Part shown: piece after piece, positions 12,447 through 19,615 of the stretch | Layout: each line of letters starts with the position of its first letter | Numbering within the stretch: the stretch's first letter is position 1 | NCBI RefSeq assembly: GCF_000158915.1 | Contig: NZ_GG657754.1 | Span: forward strand, 3,399,260-3,433,708 | Source: Streptomyces himastatinicus ATCC 53653 | Lineage (GTDB): Bacteria; Actinomycetota; Actinomycetes; Streptomycetales; Streptomycetaceae | Length of the DNA: 34,449 nt | Direction: 5' to 3' | Notes under the pieces: generated by a model | What the model was told of the DNA's origin: nothing | Databases searched by the model: none | Seen by the model: only the letters and a program-made list of their open reading frames with translations | Position numbers and translations under genes: made by a program

Positions 12447-13718
12447 TCACGCTGTCGCCCTCAGCTCCTCTTCCACTCTCGCCAGCTCGTTCGCGATCTC
12501 TCCGGTGACGAGCTGGGGAATCCCCCCGTAGTGACCCCGGAGGTAACGGCGTTCAAGAGGCTCTTCCTTGCGGGCCTTCGCCGCGGTCAGTGGATACAGC
12601 TCGGTCTCCCCGCCCCGGCTCTTGACCGTGATCCACACCTGATCCCGGTCGAGCGGACGCTGGGCGGTCGCGTTGCCGAGCAGGGTCGCGTCATGGGTGG
12701 TGAAGATGAGCTGGGCGGCCAGTGGATTGGCCTTCCCGTCGTGGAAGAGACGGATCACCTCCGCCGCGAGCAGCGGGTGCAGGCTGGCGTCCAGTTCATC
12801 GACCAGGAGTGAGCCACCACGGTCCAGGGTGTACAAGAGCGGGCCGAGGAAAGCGAACCAGGCATGGGTGCCCCGGGACTCCTGACCCCAGAAGTCCAAG
12901 GGAATGCTGCCCCCGCCAGGGGCCCGGTGCAGCAGACGGACTTCACCGCTCTCGGGGTCGTGGTCCATCCCGGTAATGCCGAGGTCTGCCACGGCGAGCA
13001 ATCTCGTCAGCCGTTCCCTCAGTCTCTTCCCCTCCACGTCGGAGCGGCCGAGCTGTTTGCGGGTCCAGTGGGTGCGGTCCTCAGGGTCAACCGACCACAG
13101 GTTGTCGACAAACCAGCGGTGAAGGGCGGAGAGCTGCGGATGGTTGAGGGTGGCCGCGACCGTGAGGAAGAGGGCGTTGGGCCTGGTGAGGGCCGTGGCT
13201 TCATCCTTACGGCCGCGGAGCCCGCTGCCGGGGAAATGGAACTCGCCACCCTCGTCCTCCGACCTCCCGGCCTCCCGGTCGAACCAAATCTGGCGACGCC
13301 CGGAGGGATAGGCGTGGAGCCATTCCGCTTCTACTCGCTGGTCGGACACCTCGAACCCGTAGGTATAGCGGGTCTGGGTGCGGCCCAGGAGCAGCTCGAT
13401 TTCGAAGAGACTGGTTTCCTCGCGGGCCGCGGGGTCGAGCGCGAACGGCTCGCGAGGAACGGCATCCGGCTCCTTGCCCCAGTCGGCGAAGGACGCGAGT
13501 ACGGCCGTTCTCATGAATCGCAGGGCCTCCAGCGCGTTCGACTTGCCCGAAGCGTTGGAGCCGAAGATCCCGATCGCAGGCAGCACGGACACAGGCTTGC
13601 CCTCGAACCGGGCGCCCGTCTCCCGGCCCGTACCGTCGTTGAACTCGGTCGCCACCAGCGACAGCTCTTGCTCGTCGCGGATCGACCGGTGATTGGCCAC
13701 CCGGAAGCTGAGCAGCAC
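12447..13718 (-). CDS. AAA ATPase of an AbiL-like ATPase/RloB defence pair
   Basis: This 423-residue protein is an AAA_21/OLD-like ATPase. It has Walker A GSNASGKS at about residues 53-60, an ABC-like signature ESRGT at about 281, Walker B SLLVDELDASLHP at about 303-315, and a switch FTTHDA after it. The GTG at 13718 is chosen over the ATG at 13784 because GAGGAGG lies directly before it and the product then begins LLSFRVANHRSI, as in relatives. The following gene encodes an RloB-family protein. An ATPase of this type with RloB is the architecture of lactococcal AbiL abortive infection, so an antiphage role is likely by analogy. The pair sits between genes unrelated to it, which suggests horizontal acquisition. 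Confidence 0.85.
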   Translation of the reverse strand: MLLSFRVANHRSIRDEQELSLVATEFNDGTGRETGARFEGKPVSVLPAIGIFGSNASGKSNALEALRFMRTAVLASFADWGKEPDAVPREPFALDPAAREETSLFEIELLLGRTQTRYTYGFEVSDQRVEAEWLHAYPSGRRQIWFDREAGRSEDEGGEFHFPGSGLRGRKDEATALTRPNALFLTVAATLNHPQLSALHRWFVDNLWSVDPEDRTHWTRKQLGRSDVEGKRLRERLTRLLAVADLGITGMDHDPESGEVRLLHRAPGGGSIPLDFWGQESRGTHAWFAFLGPLLYTLDRGGSLLVDELDASLHPLLAAEVIRLFHDGKANPLAAQLIFTTHDATLLGNATAQRPLDRDQVWITVKSRGGETELYPLTAAKARKEEPLERRYLRGHYGGIPQLVTGEIANELARVEEELRATA

Positions 13719-13863
13719 GGCATCCTCCTCGTGAGGCGGTGCCCAGATCGCCGTCTTACGCTCTCTGGTGCGGAAAACCCACATGAGACAGCCTATGGCG
13801 CGGCTACTGGATGTGCCAGAACAACGTCAGCCGAGCTCGATGCACGTGCCGTCGACAGCCGCG

Positions 13864-14391
13864 TCAGACGGCTTCGAGGTACGTCATGGCCTCCACGCCG
13901 TTCTCCGCGAAGTGCACCAGCTCGCTGAGCGGGCGCGGCAGGAAGCCTTCCGCTTCCATCCGCTGGAACTGCTGCTTCAGCCCGTCGTAGAACCCCGCCG
14001 CGTTCAGCAGCACGACCGGCTTGATGTGCAGTCCGTGCTTCTTCAGCTCCAGGATCTCTGTCGCCTCGTCCAGCGTCCCGGTCCCGCCCACCATGATCAC
14101 GACCGCGTCGGCCCGGGCGAGGAGCTGCGCCTTGCGCTCGGCGAGATCCTTGGTGACCACCATCTCGTCGGCGCTCCCCCGGGCCCGTTCCGCCAGGAAC
14201 TCCACCGAGACCCCGACCAGCCGCCCGCCGTGCTCCTGCACCCCGTCGGCCATGACCTTCATCAGCCCGACGTCCGACCCACCCCACACCAGGGTGTGCC
14301 CGCCCTTGCCGATCAGCTCGGCGAACTCCCGGGCGGGGGCGGTGTAGCGGTCGTCGAGGTCGGCGGCGGAGCAGAAGACGCAGATGTTCAT
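13864..14391 (-). CDS. LOG-family (TIGR00730-like) nucleotide hydrolase
   Basis: This 175-residue Rossmann-like protein belongs to the LOG (lysine decarboxylase-like) family. Many members are cytokinin riboside 5'-monophosphate phosphoribohydrolases or general nucleoside monophosphate hydrolases. It starts MNICVFCSA, carries GGSDVGLMKVMADG, and has the loop VGGTGTLDEATE, in which the usual first proline of PGGxGTxxE is valine. The catalytic glutamate is kept. Start ATG at 14391 is chosen over 14442 because the family always begins with this strand. A small gene ends 10 nt upstream, so the two may form an operon. Substrate not established; the altered loop could mean a shifted specificity. Confidence 0.85.
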   Translation of the reverse strand: MNICVFCSAADLDDRYTAPAREFAELIGKGGHTLVWGGSDVGLMKVMADGVQEHGGRLVGVSVEFLAERARGSADEMVVTKDLAERKAQLLARADAVVIMVGGTGTLDEATEILELKKHGLHIKPVVLLNAAGFYDGLKQQFQRMEAEGFLPRPLSELVHFAENGVEAMTYLEAV

Positions 14392-14401
14392 GGCGATCAC
14401 T

Positions 14402-14698
14402 CTACGAGCCGGATCGGACACCTTCGTGGCTCCGCGCCACACGGATCGCGTCGTGCAGCGCCTCGGCGAGGCGGGCGGAGAGGAAGCGGAACTCGCCGAG
14501 CGGGACTTTGGGGTCGGCGAGCATCGCGCGGGCGTGGGTCAGCAGTTCGTCTCCGGTGGAGAGCTGCATGTCCTCGACCTCGTCCGCCAGGGCGGCCACG
14601 GGGCCGTCGCCATCGGTGGACAGATAACAGGGGCGGCCGTCGGGAGTCGTCCAGGGTAGCAAGCGGAGACCGGTCGTTGGGGTGACTTCGCGTGACAT
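14402..14698 (-). CDS. Small hypothetical protein divergent from XRE regulator
   Basis: This 98-residue protein starts at ATG 14698. It has no membrane segment. The N-terminal half reads like a small beta fold (LRLLPWTTPDGRPCYLSTDGDGPVA) and the C-terminal half is helical (LSARLAEALHDAIRVARSH). I recognise it only as a type that commonly sits divergent to XRE/DUF5753-DUF397 modules in Streptomyces. Its start is separated from the XRE gene by a 100-bp spacer full of GTGAC/GTCAC pentamers, so the two are probably co-regulated. It is followed after 10 nt by the LOG gene on the same strand. In related modules a divergent small protein can act with the XRE protein, but that is only inference here. 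Confidence 0.7.
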   Translation of the reverse strand: MSREVTPTTGLRLLPWTTPDGRPCYLSTDGDGPVAALADEVEDMQLSTGDELLTHARAMLADPKVPLGEFRFLSARLAEALHDAIRVARSHEGVRSGS

Positions 14699-14758
14699 GT
14701 GCCTACTGTCACAGGTCGCGTCTAGCCTGGTCACAGAATCGACGTGACGGTGCGTGAC
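14682..14758. promoter_or_regulatory. Cluster of six GTGAC/GTCAC sites in divergent promoter
   Basis: GTGAC occurs at 14682, 14692, 14744 and 14754, and its complement GTCAC at 14708 and 14730. The two outer pairs are spaced by exactly 10 bp (one helical turn). They form inverted pairs 14692/14708 and 14730/14744. The cluster spans the promoter region of the XRE gene and the start of the divergent small gene. This fits a multi-site operator, most simply for the XRE protein itself. Confidence 0.6.
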
Positions 14759-14800
14759 ATCGCCGCGACGGTGCGATCTGTGCGATGGGGAGGGTTCGCT

Positions 14801-15619
14801 TTGACCCAGCGGAAGAAGAAGCCGTCACCGGCCGCGAGGGTGTTCGGTGCGCAGTCCCGCATGATGCGGGAACGGCTCGGATGGACGATGAAGGACCTGG
14901 AGAAGCGGGTCCCTTACACCGAATCGATGATCGCCAAGGTGGAGCGCGGCGAGCGGGTGCCGAAGCCGCCGTATGTGGTGGCGGTGGATGAGGCGCTGGC
15001 AGCGCAGGGGCTGTTGATGGAGGCGGCCAAGCTGCTGTGGCAGGACGGGCCGTTCGAATGGGCCCATGAGTACATGGACTTGCAGGCCCACGCCCTAGCA
15101 CTGCACTTCTACTCGACCCATGTGTTCCCTGGGTTGCTCCAGACCGAGGGTTTCGCACGGGCGGTGTTCCGGTCCCTGCGCCCCAGTCTGGACGACGAGG
15201 AAGTGGAGCAGGCCGTCCAAAGGCGACTGGCGACGCAACAACTGCTGAGCCGCAAGCCTGCGCCCAGGTTGCACTTCGTGCTGGAGGAAGCCGTCCTACG
15301 GAAGCCGCTGGGCGGCAACGAGGTGTGGCAAGCGCAGTTGCAGCACGTGCTGGAGTGCGCTGCGCTCCACAACCTTCAGCTTCAGGTCATGCCCAACTCG
15401 CGAGAGACCAATGCGGGTGTCGATGGCCCCTTCGTGCTGCTGGAGACGCCGAACCACTGCACGATCGCCTATGTCGAAGGCCAACGCGGTAGCTACTTCC
15501 TGCCGGACCCCGATGACGTCAGCGCGCTCAGCCACGCCTATGGCACGATCCAGTCGCAAGCCTTGGACCCCGAAGCATCGGTGGCCTTCATCAAGCGACT
15601 GTTGGCGGGAGACCAATGA
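14801..15619 (+). CDS. XRE-family regulator with DUF5753 (Scr1-type)
   Basis: This 272-residue protein has an N-terminal XRE helix-turn-helix (about residues 18-60, GWTMKDLEKRVPYTESMIAKVERG) and a C-terminal DUF5753 domain (about 90-270, including FYSTHVFPGLLQTEGFARAV and VQRRLATQQLL). Such proteins are called Scr1-family toxin-antitoxin-like regulators and include WhiJ-like developmental regulators. TTG at 14801 is chosen over GTG 14744 because GGGAGGG precedes it with a 6-nt spacer and the product then begins TQRKKK, normal for the family. Its stop overlaps the DUF397 start (ATGA), so the pair is translationally coupled. It is divergent from a small gene across a site-rich promoter and probably binds those sites. 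Confidence 0.9.
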   Translation: MTQRKKKPSPAARVFGAQSRMMRERLGWTMKDLEKRVPYTESMIAKVERGERVPKPPYVVAVDEALAAQGLLMEAAKLLWQDGPFEWAHEYMDLQAHALALHFYSTHVFPGLLQTEGFARAVFRSLRPSLDDEEVEQAVQRRLATQQLLSRKPAPRLHFVLEEAVLRKPLGGNEVWQAQLQHVLECAALHNLQLQVMPNSRETNAGVDGPFVLLETPNHCTIAYVEGQRGSYFLPDPDDVSALSHAYGTIQSQALDPEASVAFIKRLLAGDQ

Positions 15620-15867
15620 GAAGCGAACTGACCTGGTTCAAGAGCAGCTACAGCGGCGGCTCTGGGGAGGCATGCGTCGAAGTCGCCGTCGAATGGCACA
15701 AGTCCAGCTACAGCGGTGCCGAAGGCGAGGCATGTGTCGAGATCGCCGCGTGCCCCGACGCCGTACACGTCCGCGACTCCAAGGACACCGCGATACCGGC
15801 CCTCACCGTCACCGCCCCCGCCTGGGCATCCTTCGTCGGCTTCGCGGCCCGACAGCCGATCGCATAG
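15616..15867 (+). CDS. DUF397 protein with duplicated N-terminal motif
   Basis: DUF397 proteins are the small partners of XRE/DUF5753 regulators in streptomycetes, proposed to act as toxin-like or regulatory partners. The 83-residue product contains the family motif twice. The first copy is LTWFKSSYSGGSGEACVEVA (residues 4-23) and the second is WHKSSYSGAEGEACVEIAACP. The rest of the domain follows only once (VHVRDSKDTAIPALTVTAPAWASFVGFA). The motif appears to have been duplicated in tandem, or two adjacent DUF397 genes fused with loss of the first one's C-terminal half. The start ATG at 15616 overlaps the XRE stop by 4 nt. The identification is secure; the molecular function is not established. 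Confidence 0.9.
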   Translation: MRSELTWFKSSYSGGSGEACVEVAVEWHKSSYSGAEGEACVEIAACPDAVHVRDSKDTAIPALTVTAPAWASFVGFAARQPIA

Positions 15868-15889
15868 CGCAGCCGAACCGCGCGCTCCA

Positions 15890-15921
15890 CCGGTTGCCGG
15901 GTGACCGACAGCCGGTGGGGT
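15890..15921 (+). terminator. Hairpin after the XRE-DUF397 operon
   Basis: CCACCGG at about 15890 pairs with CCGGTGG at about 15915 around an 18-nt loop, roughly 20 nt after the DUF397 stop. No U-tract follows. Further CCGGTGGGG copies lie downstream. The rest of the 286-bp spacer up to 16153 holds no gene; its last 60 bp should hold the promoter and ribosome site of the next gene. Confidence 0.4.
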
Positions 15922-16153
15922 GGAGCCAGGTGCCGGGGAGCCGACCGCCGGTGGGGCCGCGCCCTACCTAAGAACCCCGGAAAAGAACTCCCACCCACCC
16001 CACCCAACTCATCACCCCATCGGGTGACTTGGGCGCGCATATGCCAAAGGTCGGGTTAGTCTCGCCGCAACAACCGCACACAGACGTCGGCCCCCGCCGG
16101 GACTGCCATCCCGAAACGAGGGCCTGACCAACTAGGAAGACGAACCCTTCCCG

Positions 16154-16972
16154 ATGGCTGACTCGCAGTCTAGTGCGCCCCTGCGCGCTCGCGCCGACGC
16201 TCCCGCGTCCGGCGTCATTCACGTCCGCACCCGGCACACCGCCAACTTCACCGTGCTCTCCAACCGGCTCGCCCAGCGGGCGGGCAGTGCGGTGACCGTC
16301 GGCGTCGCCGCGTACATCCTGTCGCTGCCCGACGGCGCCTCCATCCGCATCGACGCGCTCTGCGCCCACTTCAAGGAAGGCAGGGCCCGGATCTCCGCCG
16401 CGCTCAACGAGCTGGAGACGGAGGGCTGGCTGGAGCGGCGGGTCGAGCGGGGGCCGGGCGGGCGGATCGTCACCCGTACGTTCGTGTACGACGCGCCGGG
16501 CGCTACGGAGCGCGATGTGCCGTGCCCGGCCGAGGCGCCCGCCGTCCAAGACGTCGCCGGGCCGGAGCCGGAACCGGGGCCGAAAGCGGGTGCCGCGCCC
16601 GATCCCCGCGCCGCCGCCGTCCTCGGCTCCCTGCGCCACCGCGACCGGCGGCTCGTGCTGTCCGAGCGGGAGACCGCCGCGCTGGCTCCGGCCGTCGCGG
16701 AATGGCTCGACCGTGGGGTCGGTCCGTACGAGATCGCCGAGGCGCTGACCTCCGGGCTCCCCGACCGCATCGACCGCCGTCCGGCGCGGCTGCTCGCCTA
16801 CCGCCTGGCCGCCCTGCGGCCGCCGGAGCCTGCCGCCACCATCCCGACGCCGGCCCGTCCGCACCCCTTCCAGGACTGCGACGGCTGCGACCGTCCCTTC
16901 CGCGCGCCCCGCCCCGGCCGCTGCCGCGACTGCCGAGACTCGGCGCCCGCCCCGGCGCCGCTCGCCGCTTGA
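16154..16972 (+). CDS. Winged-HTH protein with C-terminal CxxC zinc-ribbon
   Basis: This 272-residue protein has an N-terminal helix-turn-helix resembling those of MarR/replication-type proteins (about residues 30-115). It reads NFTVLSNRLAQRAGSAVTVG, then ISAALNELETEGWLERRVERGPGG with the typical wing. A proline/alanine/glutamate-rich linker (about 120-155) follows, then a helical region (about 160-225) and a C-terminal CDGCDRPFRAPRPGRCRDC four-cysteine zinc ribbon. I recognise it as a common, multi-copy Streptomyces helix-turn-helix protein with no assigned role. Start ATG at 16154. It stands alone between the DUF397 and DUF6247-type genes on the same strand. The combination suggests a DNA-binding regulator. 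Confidence 0.8.
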   Translation: MADSQSSAPLRARADAPASGVIHVRTRHTANFTVLSNRLAQRAGSAVTVGVAAYILSLPDGASIRIDALCAHFKEGRARISAALNELETEGWLERRVERGPGGRIVTRTFVYDAPGATERDVPCPAEAPAVQDVAGPEPEPGPKAGAAPDPRAAAVLGSLRHRDRRLVLSERETAALAPAVAEWLDRGVGPYEIAEALTSGLPDRIDRRPARLLAYRLAALRPPEPAATIPTPARPHPFQDCDGCDRPFRAPRPGRCRDCRDSAPAPAPLAA

Positions 16973-17146
16973 CCCTGAACCAAGGCTTCAGCCTGAAAGA
17001 GGTACGACCGCATGACACATACAACGGCGGTGCCCCGCGCTCTGCCGCCTCGGAAGGATCACGATGCCCCCGTGCGACGCCACCTGCTGGGACAGCAGGG
17101 CACCGGTAGGCTGGAGCGGTCCGACGAGCGAGGGGATGCCTTCCGC

Positions 17147-17512
17147 ATGAGCAGCCAACCTGTGAATCACGACGGGCCGATCATGCCGATGCCGGCGCTC
17201 ACGCTCCCCGCTCTGCGCGCTGCGGTCGCCAGCCTGGCGCCCGGCAAGCTGTCGGAGCTGATCGCCGAGATGCAGCAGGCATTCGACCGCGCCGGTCAAG
17301 ACGGCAACACTGCGCCTATCCGCCTGTTCTACCGCCGTTGGGCCACCTTCGTCGCCATCGAGAGAATCCCGGAGCGGGCAGCTCGCATGCATGCTGCGGA
17401 GCAGCTTCTGCACGTCAGCGACAGCGCGGATGAACGGCAAGCGGCGATCCACGAGATCGGGAGCATCGTGCGGGCCGCGGAGCGCGAAGTCGAAGCGCTG
17501 GAGACCGGGTGA
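17147..17512 (+). CDS. DUF6247-like protein, possible antitoxin
   Basis: This 121-residue protein is mostly helical. A central segment, AAVASLAPGKLSELIAEMQQAFDRA, precedes a basic RLFYRRWATFVAIERIPERAAR. It resembles the DUF6247 family of Streptomyces, which I know only as hypothetical. Start ATG at 17147 is chosen because the ORF upstream of it is of poor quality and GAGGGG lies 11 nt before it. Its stop overlaps the GTG of the next gene by 4 nt (GTGA), so the two are translationally coupled. A 121-residue helical protein followed directly by an 87-residue beta-rich one is the usual layout of a type II antitoxin-toxin pair. That role is inferred from size and order. Confidence 0.65.
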   Translation: MSSQPVNHDGPIMPMPALTLPALRAAVASLAPGKLSELIAEMQQAFDRAGQDGNTAPIRLFYRRWATFVAIERIPERAARMHAAEQLLHVSDSADERQAAIHEIGSIVRAAEREVEALETG

Positions 17513-17772
17513 GCGACTGGACGTGGGAATACATTTCCCACGATCTCGGCGAGAGCCTGCCTGCCCCCGTCCGAGCAGAGGTTGAGCGAATAGCGGCCGA
17601 GCTGGCCGTGGTCAACTCCATGGTGTACCTGGAAGGGGCCGCCTACCAGGGCCTGTCACCAGGGCTGCGGGTCGAGTACGGGAATGCCACCGACGGAGCG
17701 CACGTCATGCTGAGCTTTCTGACCGATGTGCGTGGAGAACGCATTGTTATCGTCAGCGTGCAATCACTCTGA
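17509..17772 (+). CDS. Small protein, possible RelE/ParE-like toxin
   Basis: This 87-residue protein opens with an acidic N-terminus. A long helix, LPAPVRAEVERIAAELAVV, follows and then strands ending in MLSFLTDVRGERIVIVSVQSL. The order helix then beta strands with a terminal hydrophobic strand is that of RelE/ParE-fold toxins. I do not see clear catalytic RelE residues. The start is GTG at 17509, overlapping the previous stop. The gene ends 21 nt before a strong hairpin that closes the cassette. Without structure prediction or homology searches the toxin label remains a hypothesis; a regulatory or stress protein is possible. Confidence 0.6.
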   Translation: MSDWTWEYISHDLGESLPAPVRAEVERIAAELAVVNSMVYLEGAAYQGLSPGLRVEYGNATDGAHVMLSFLTDVRGERIVIVSVQSL

Positions 17773-17793
17773 CAACTGGCACCGACCTACAGG

Positions 17794-17827
17794 CGGCCGG
17801 TGACGGGCGCGTGCCCGCCACCGGCCG
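17794..17827. terminator. Bidirectional terminator hairpin
   Basis: The 15-nt arm at 17794-17808 (CGGCCGGTGACGGGC) pairs with 17813-17827 (GCCCGCCACCGGCCG). There is one mismatch and a 4-nt loop. It lies between the convergent toxin-like gene and the methyltransferase gene and can serve both. Confidence 0.75.
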
Positions 17828-17852
17828 TTACCGGGTTACCGGAGGGATCGGG

Positions 17853-19502
17853 CTACCGGGTGAAGTGGAAGATTCCCCACGTCACATGGTTGCTCTTACC
17901 GCCCTCGACCCAGTTGGTGAGACCTTTCTTCATGTGGGCGAGGTAGTCGGCGCTGATGTGTTCCGACAGGCCCTGGTCCTCCTGACGGCGGGTCTCCTCC
18001 AGGACCCGGCCGTAGTGCGTGACCAGGTGTTCGCGCAGCTCCTCGAAGCCGCCGCCGACCTCGGTGAAGCCGAGGCGGGCCAGTTCGTGGCGGTAGAAGT
18101 CCGGGGAGCCCATGGTGTCGAGGTGGATGCGGTCCAGGATGGGCCGCAGGGTGTCGGTCGGGCAGCCGTCCGCCGCCATGGGGTCGGTGAAGATGATCTG
18201 ACCGCCGGGGCGCAGGACGCGGGCGGCCTCCTCCAGCGGGCGGCGGCGGTTGCCGCTGTGCAGGAACGCATCCTGGGACCAGATGACGTCGACGCTGTTG
18301 TCCGGCAGCGGGATGGACTCGAAGGAGCCGTCCAGCACCTCGATGGTGTCGCCGAGCCCGCGCTCTGCGTTGATCGCACGGTGCCGCTCGTTCTCGACCT
18401 CGCTGAGGTTGAGGGCGGTGACGTGGCAGCCGTACGTCTCGGCGAGATAGCGCGCGGAGCCGCCGAAGCCCGCTCCGAGGTCCAGGACACGGGAGTCCGG
18501 CGTGAGGTCGAGGCGGCCTGCCATGCGGGCGACGGTGCGCCTGCTGGCCTCGGCGATCGGCTCGTCGGGCCGGTCGTACACGCCGATGTGGATGTCTTCG
18601 CCGCCCCAGACGCGCCAGTAGAACTCGTCGGCGTCCGTGGAGTTGTAGTAGTCGCGGGCGGTACCGACGGCCGGGGAGTATTCCGCGGCAGTCTCGTCGG
18701 TCGCGATGTACGCCTTCTCCGCGACGTGGATGAAGAAGTCGGGCTGCTCCTCCCGGTAGGTGTGCTGGAAGTCGCCGTAGGTCTCGATCCGCTGGAAGCC
18801 GACCTCTTCCATGAGCCGGCGCGTGTAGTCCTTGCGCAGCGGAAACATGTTGAGGTGGTAGACGGATTCGTCGGGGAAGCTGTAGCGCATACGGCACAGC
18901 CCCTCGTCGACGTGCTCCGGCTCGACTGCGACGTCCTCCCCGCAGTAGTAGAACACGTGCTTGCTGGAGTAGCCCTGATCGAGCATGGCGTCGTAGTTGC
19001 GGTGGTCGAGGATCAGGACGCCGTCATGCTTGAGCATCGCGTAGAACTCGGCGAGGGCCTTGCGGCGGTCACGCTCCGAGAAGAGGTGCGTGAAGGAATT
19101 GCCGAGGCAGACGATGGCGTCGTACGGGCCGTGAACGTCGCGGTTGAGCCAGCGCCAGTCGGCCTGGACGACGCGGAGGATGTGCTCGCCGTGCTTGAGC
19201 CCGTTGTCGAACGCCTGGGCGAGCATCTCGGCGCTTCCATCGACGCTCGCGGTCTCGAACCCGGCTTCCAGGAGCCGCACGGAATGAAAGCCGGTCCCCG
19301 TGGCCACATCGAGGACCTTTTTTACGCCACGCTCCCGAAGGAGGTCGATGAAGAACGTGCCCTCACTCTCTGCTCGCTTTTCCCAGTCGATCAGTGAGTC
19401 CCATTTTTCAACGAAGCTTGGTACGTACTCCTCGGTGTAGTGATCGGTGTCCCTGACCTCGAATGGATTGTCTCCGAATTTCTGGACCGATCGCGCAGAA
19501 AT
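17853..19502 (-). CDS. Fused glycine/sarcosine and dimethylglycine N-methyltransferase, ATT start
   Basis: The protein makes glycine betaine from glycine by three SAM-dependent methylations. It is a fusion of GSMT and SDMT, as in Actinopolyspora halophila. Domain 1 has SAM motif VLDVATGTGFHS (about residues 63-74), and domain 2 has VLDLGAGFGGSARYLAE (about 339-355). The frame is open to a stop at 19578-19580, but there is no ATG/GTG/TTG before GTG 19307, which would remove the first 65 residues including conserved FGDNPFEVRDTDHYTEEY and half of motif I. ATT at 19500-19502 lies 7 nt after GGAGG (19510-19514), gives 549 residues and matches the family N-terminus, so I chose it. A sequencing error is possible. 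An AT-rich promoter-like region lies upstream. Confidence 0.8.
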   Translation of the reverse strand: MSARSVQKFGDNPFEVRDTDHYTEEYVPSFVEKWDSLIDWEKRAESEGTFFIDLLRERGVKKVLDVATGTGFHSVRLLEAGFETASVDGSAEMLAQAFDNGLKHGEHILRVVQADWRWLNRDVHGPYDAIVCLGNSFTHLFSERDRRKALAEFYAMLKHDGVLILDHRNYDAMLDQGYSSKHVFYYCGEDVAVEPEHVDEGLCRMRYSFPDESVYHLNMFPLRKDYTRRLMEEVGFQRIETYGDFQHTYREEQPDFFIHVAEKAYIATDETAAEYSPAVGTARDYYNSTDADEFYWRVWGGEDIHIGVYDRPDEPIAEASRRTVARMAGRLDLTPDSRVLDLGAGFGGSARYLAETYGCHVTALNLSEVENERHRAINAERGLGDTIEVLDGSFESIPLPDNSVDVIWSQDAFLHSGNRRRPLEEAARVLRPGGQIIFTDPMAADGCPTDTLRPILDRIHLDTMGSPDFYRHELARLGFTEVGGGFEELREHLVTHYGRVLEETRRQEDQGLSEHISADYLAHMKKGLTNWVEGGKSNHVTWGIFHFTR

Positions 19503-19509
19503 AACGAAA

Positions 19510-19541
19510 CCTCCGGTGCTGAGACAGCGGACGACGGCACC
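19510..19541 (-). promoter_or_regulatory. Shine-Dalgarno with adjacent stem before ATT start
   Basis: GGAGG on the minus strand (19510-19514) is 7 nt from the ATT. Immediately before it GCACC (19515-19519) can pair with GGTGC (19537-19541), putting the ribosome site at the foot of a stem-loop. This could limit translation but the effect is untested. Confidence 0.45.
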
Positions 19542-19599
19542 CGTGTCCGGATGTGCGCCTCCCCGAACTCCCGTGATCTATGCCACCTGCGACGCCAAA

Positions 19600-19615
19600 T
19601 TGTATGTAAATACAA
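19600..19615. promoter_or_regulatory. AT-rich palindrome upstream of betaine gene
   Basis: TTGTAT at 19600-19605 and ATACAA at 19610-19615 form a perfect inverted repeat around GTAA. It lies about 100 nt upstream of the methyltransferase start in a locally AT-rich stretch (19595-19685). On the minus strand it contains TACAAT, a -10-like hexamer. Probable promoter or operator; no transcript data. Confidence 0.4.

Noticed and set aside
14744..14800. Upstream GTG start of the XRE gene
   Set aside because: The extra 19 residues cover promoter sites and the TTG at 14801 has a better ribosome site.
16973..17146. Coding sequence in the spacer before the DUF6247-like gene
   Set aside because: The open frame from 17012 is poor and includes a likely leader; a start at 17147 is better placed.
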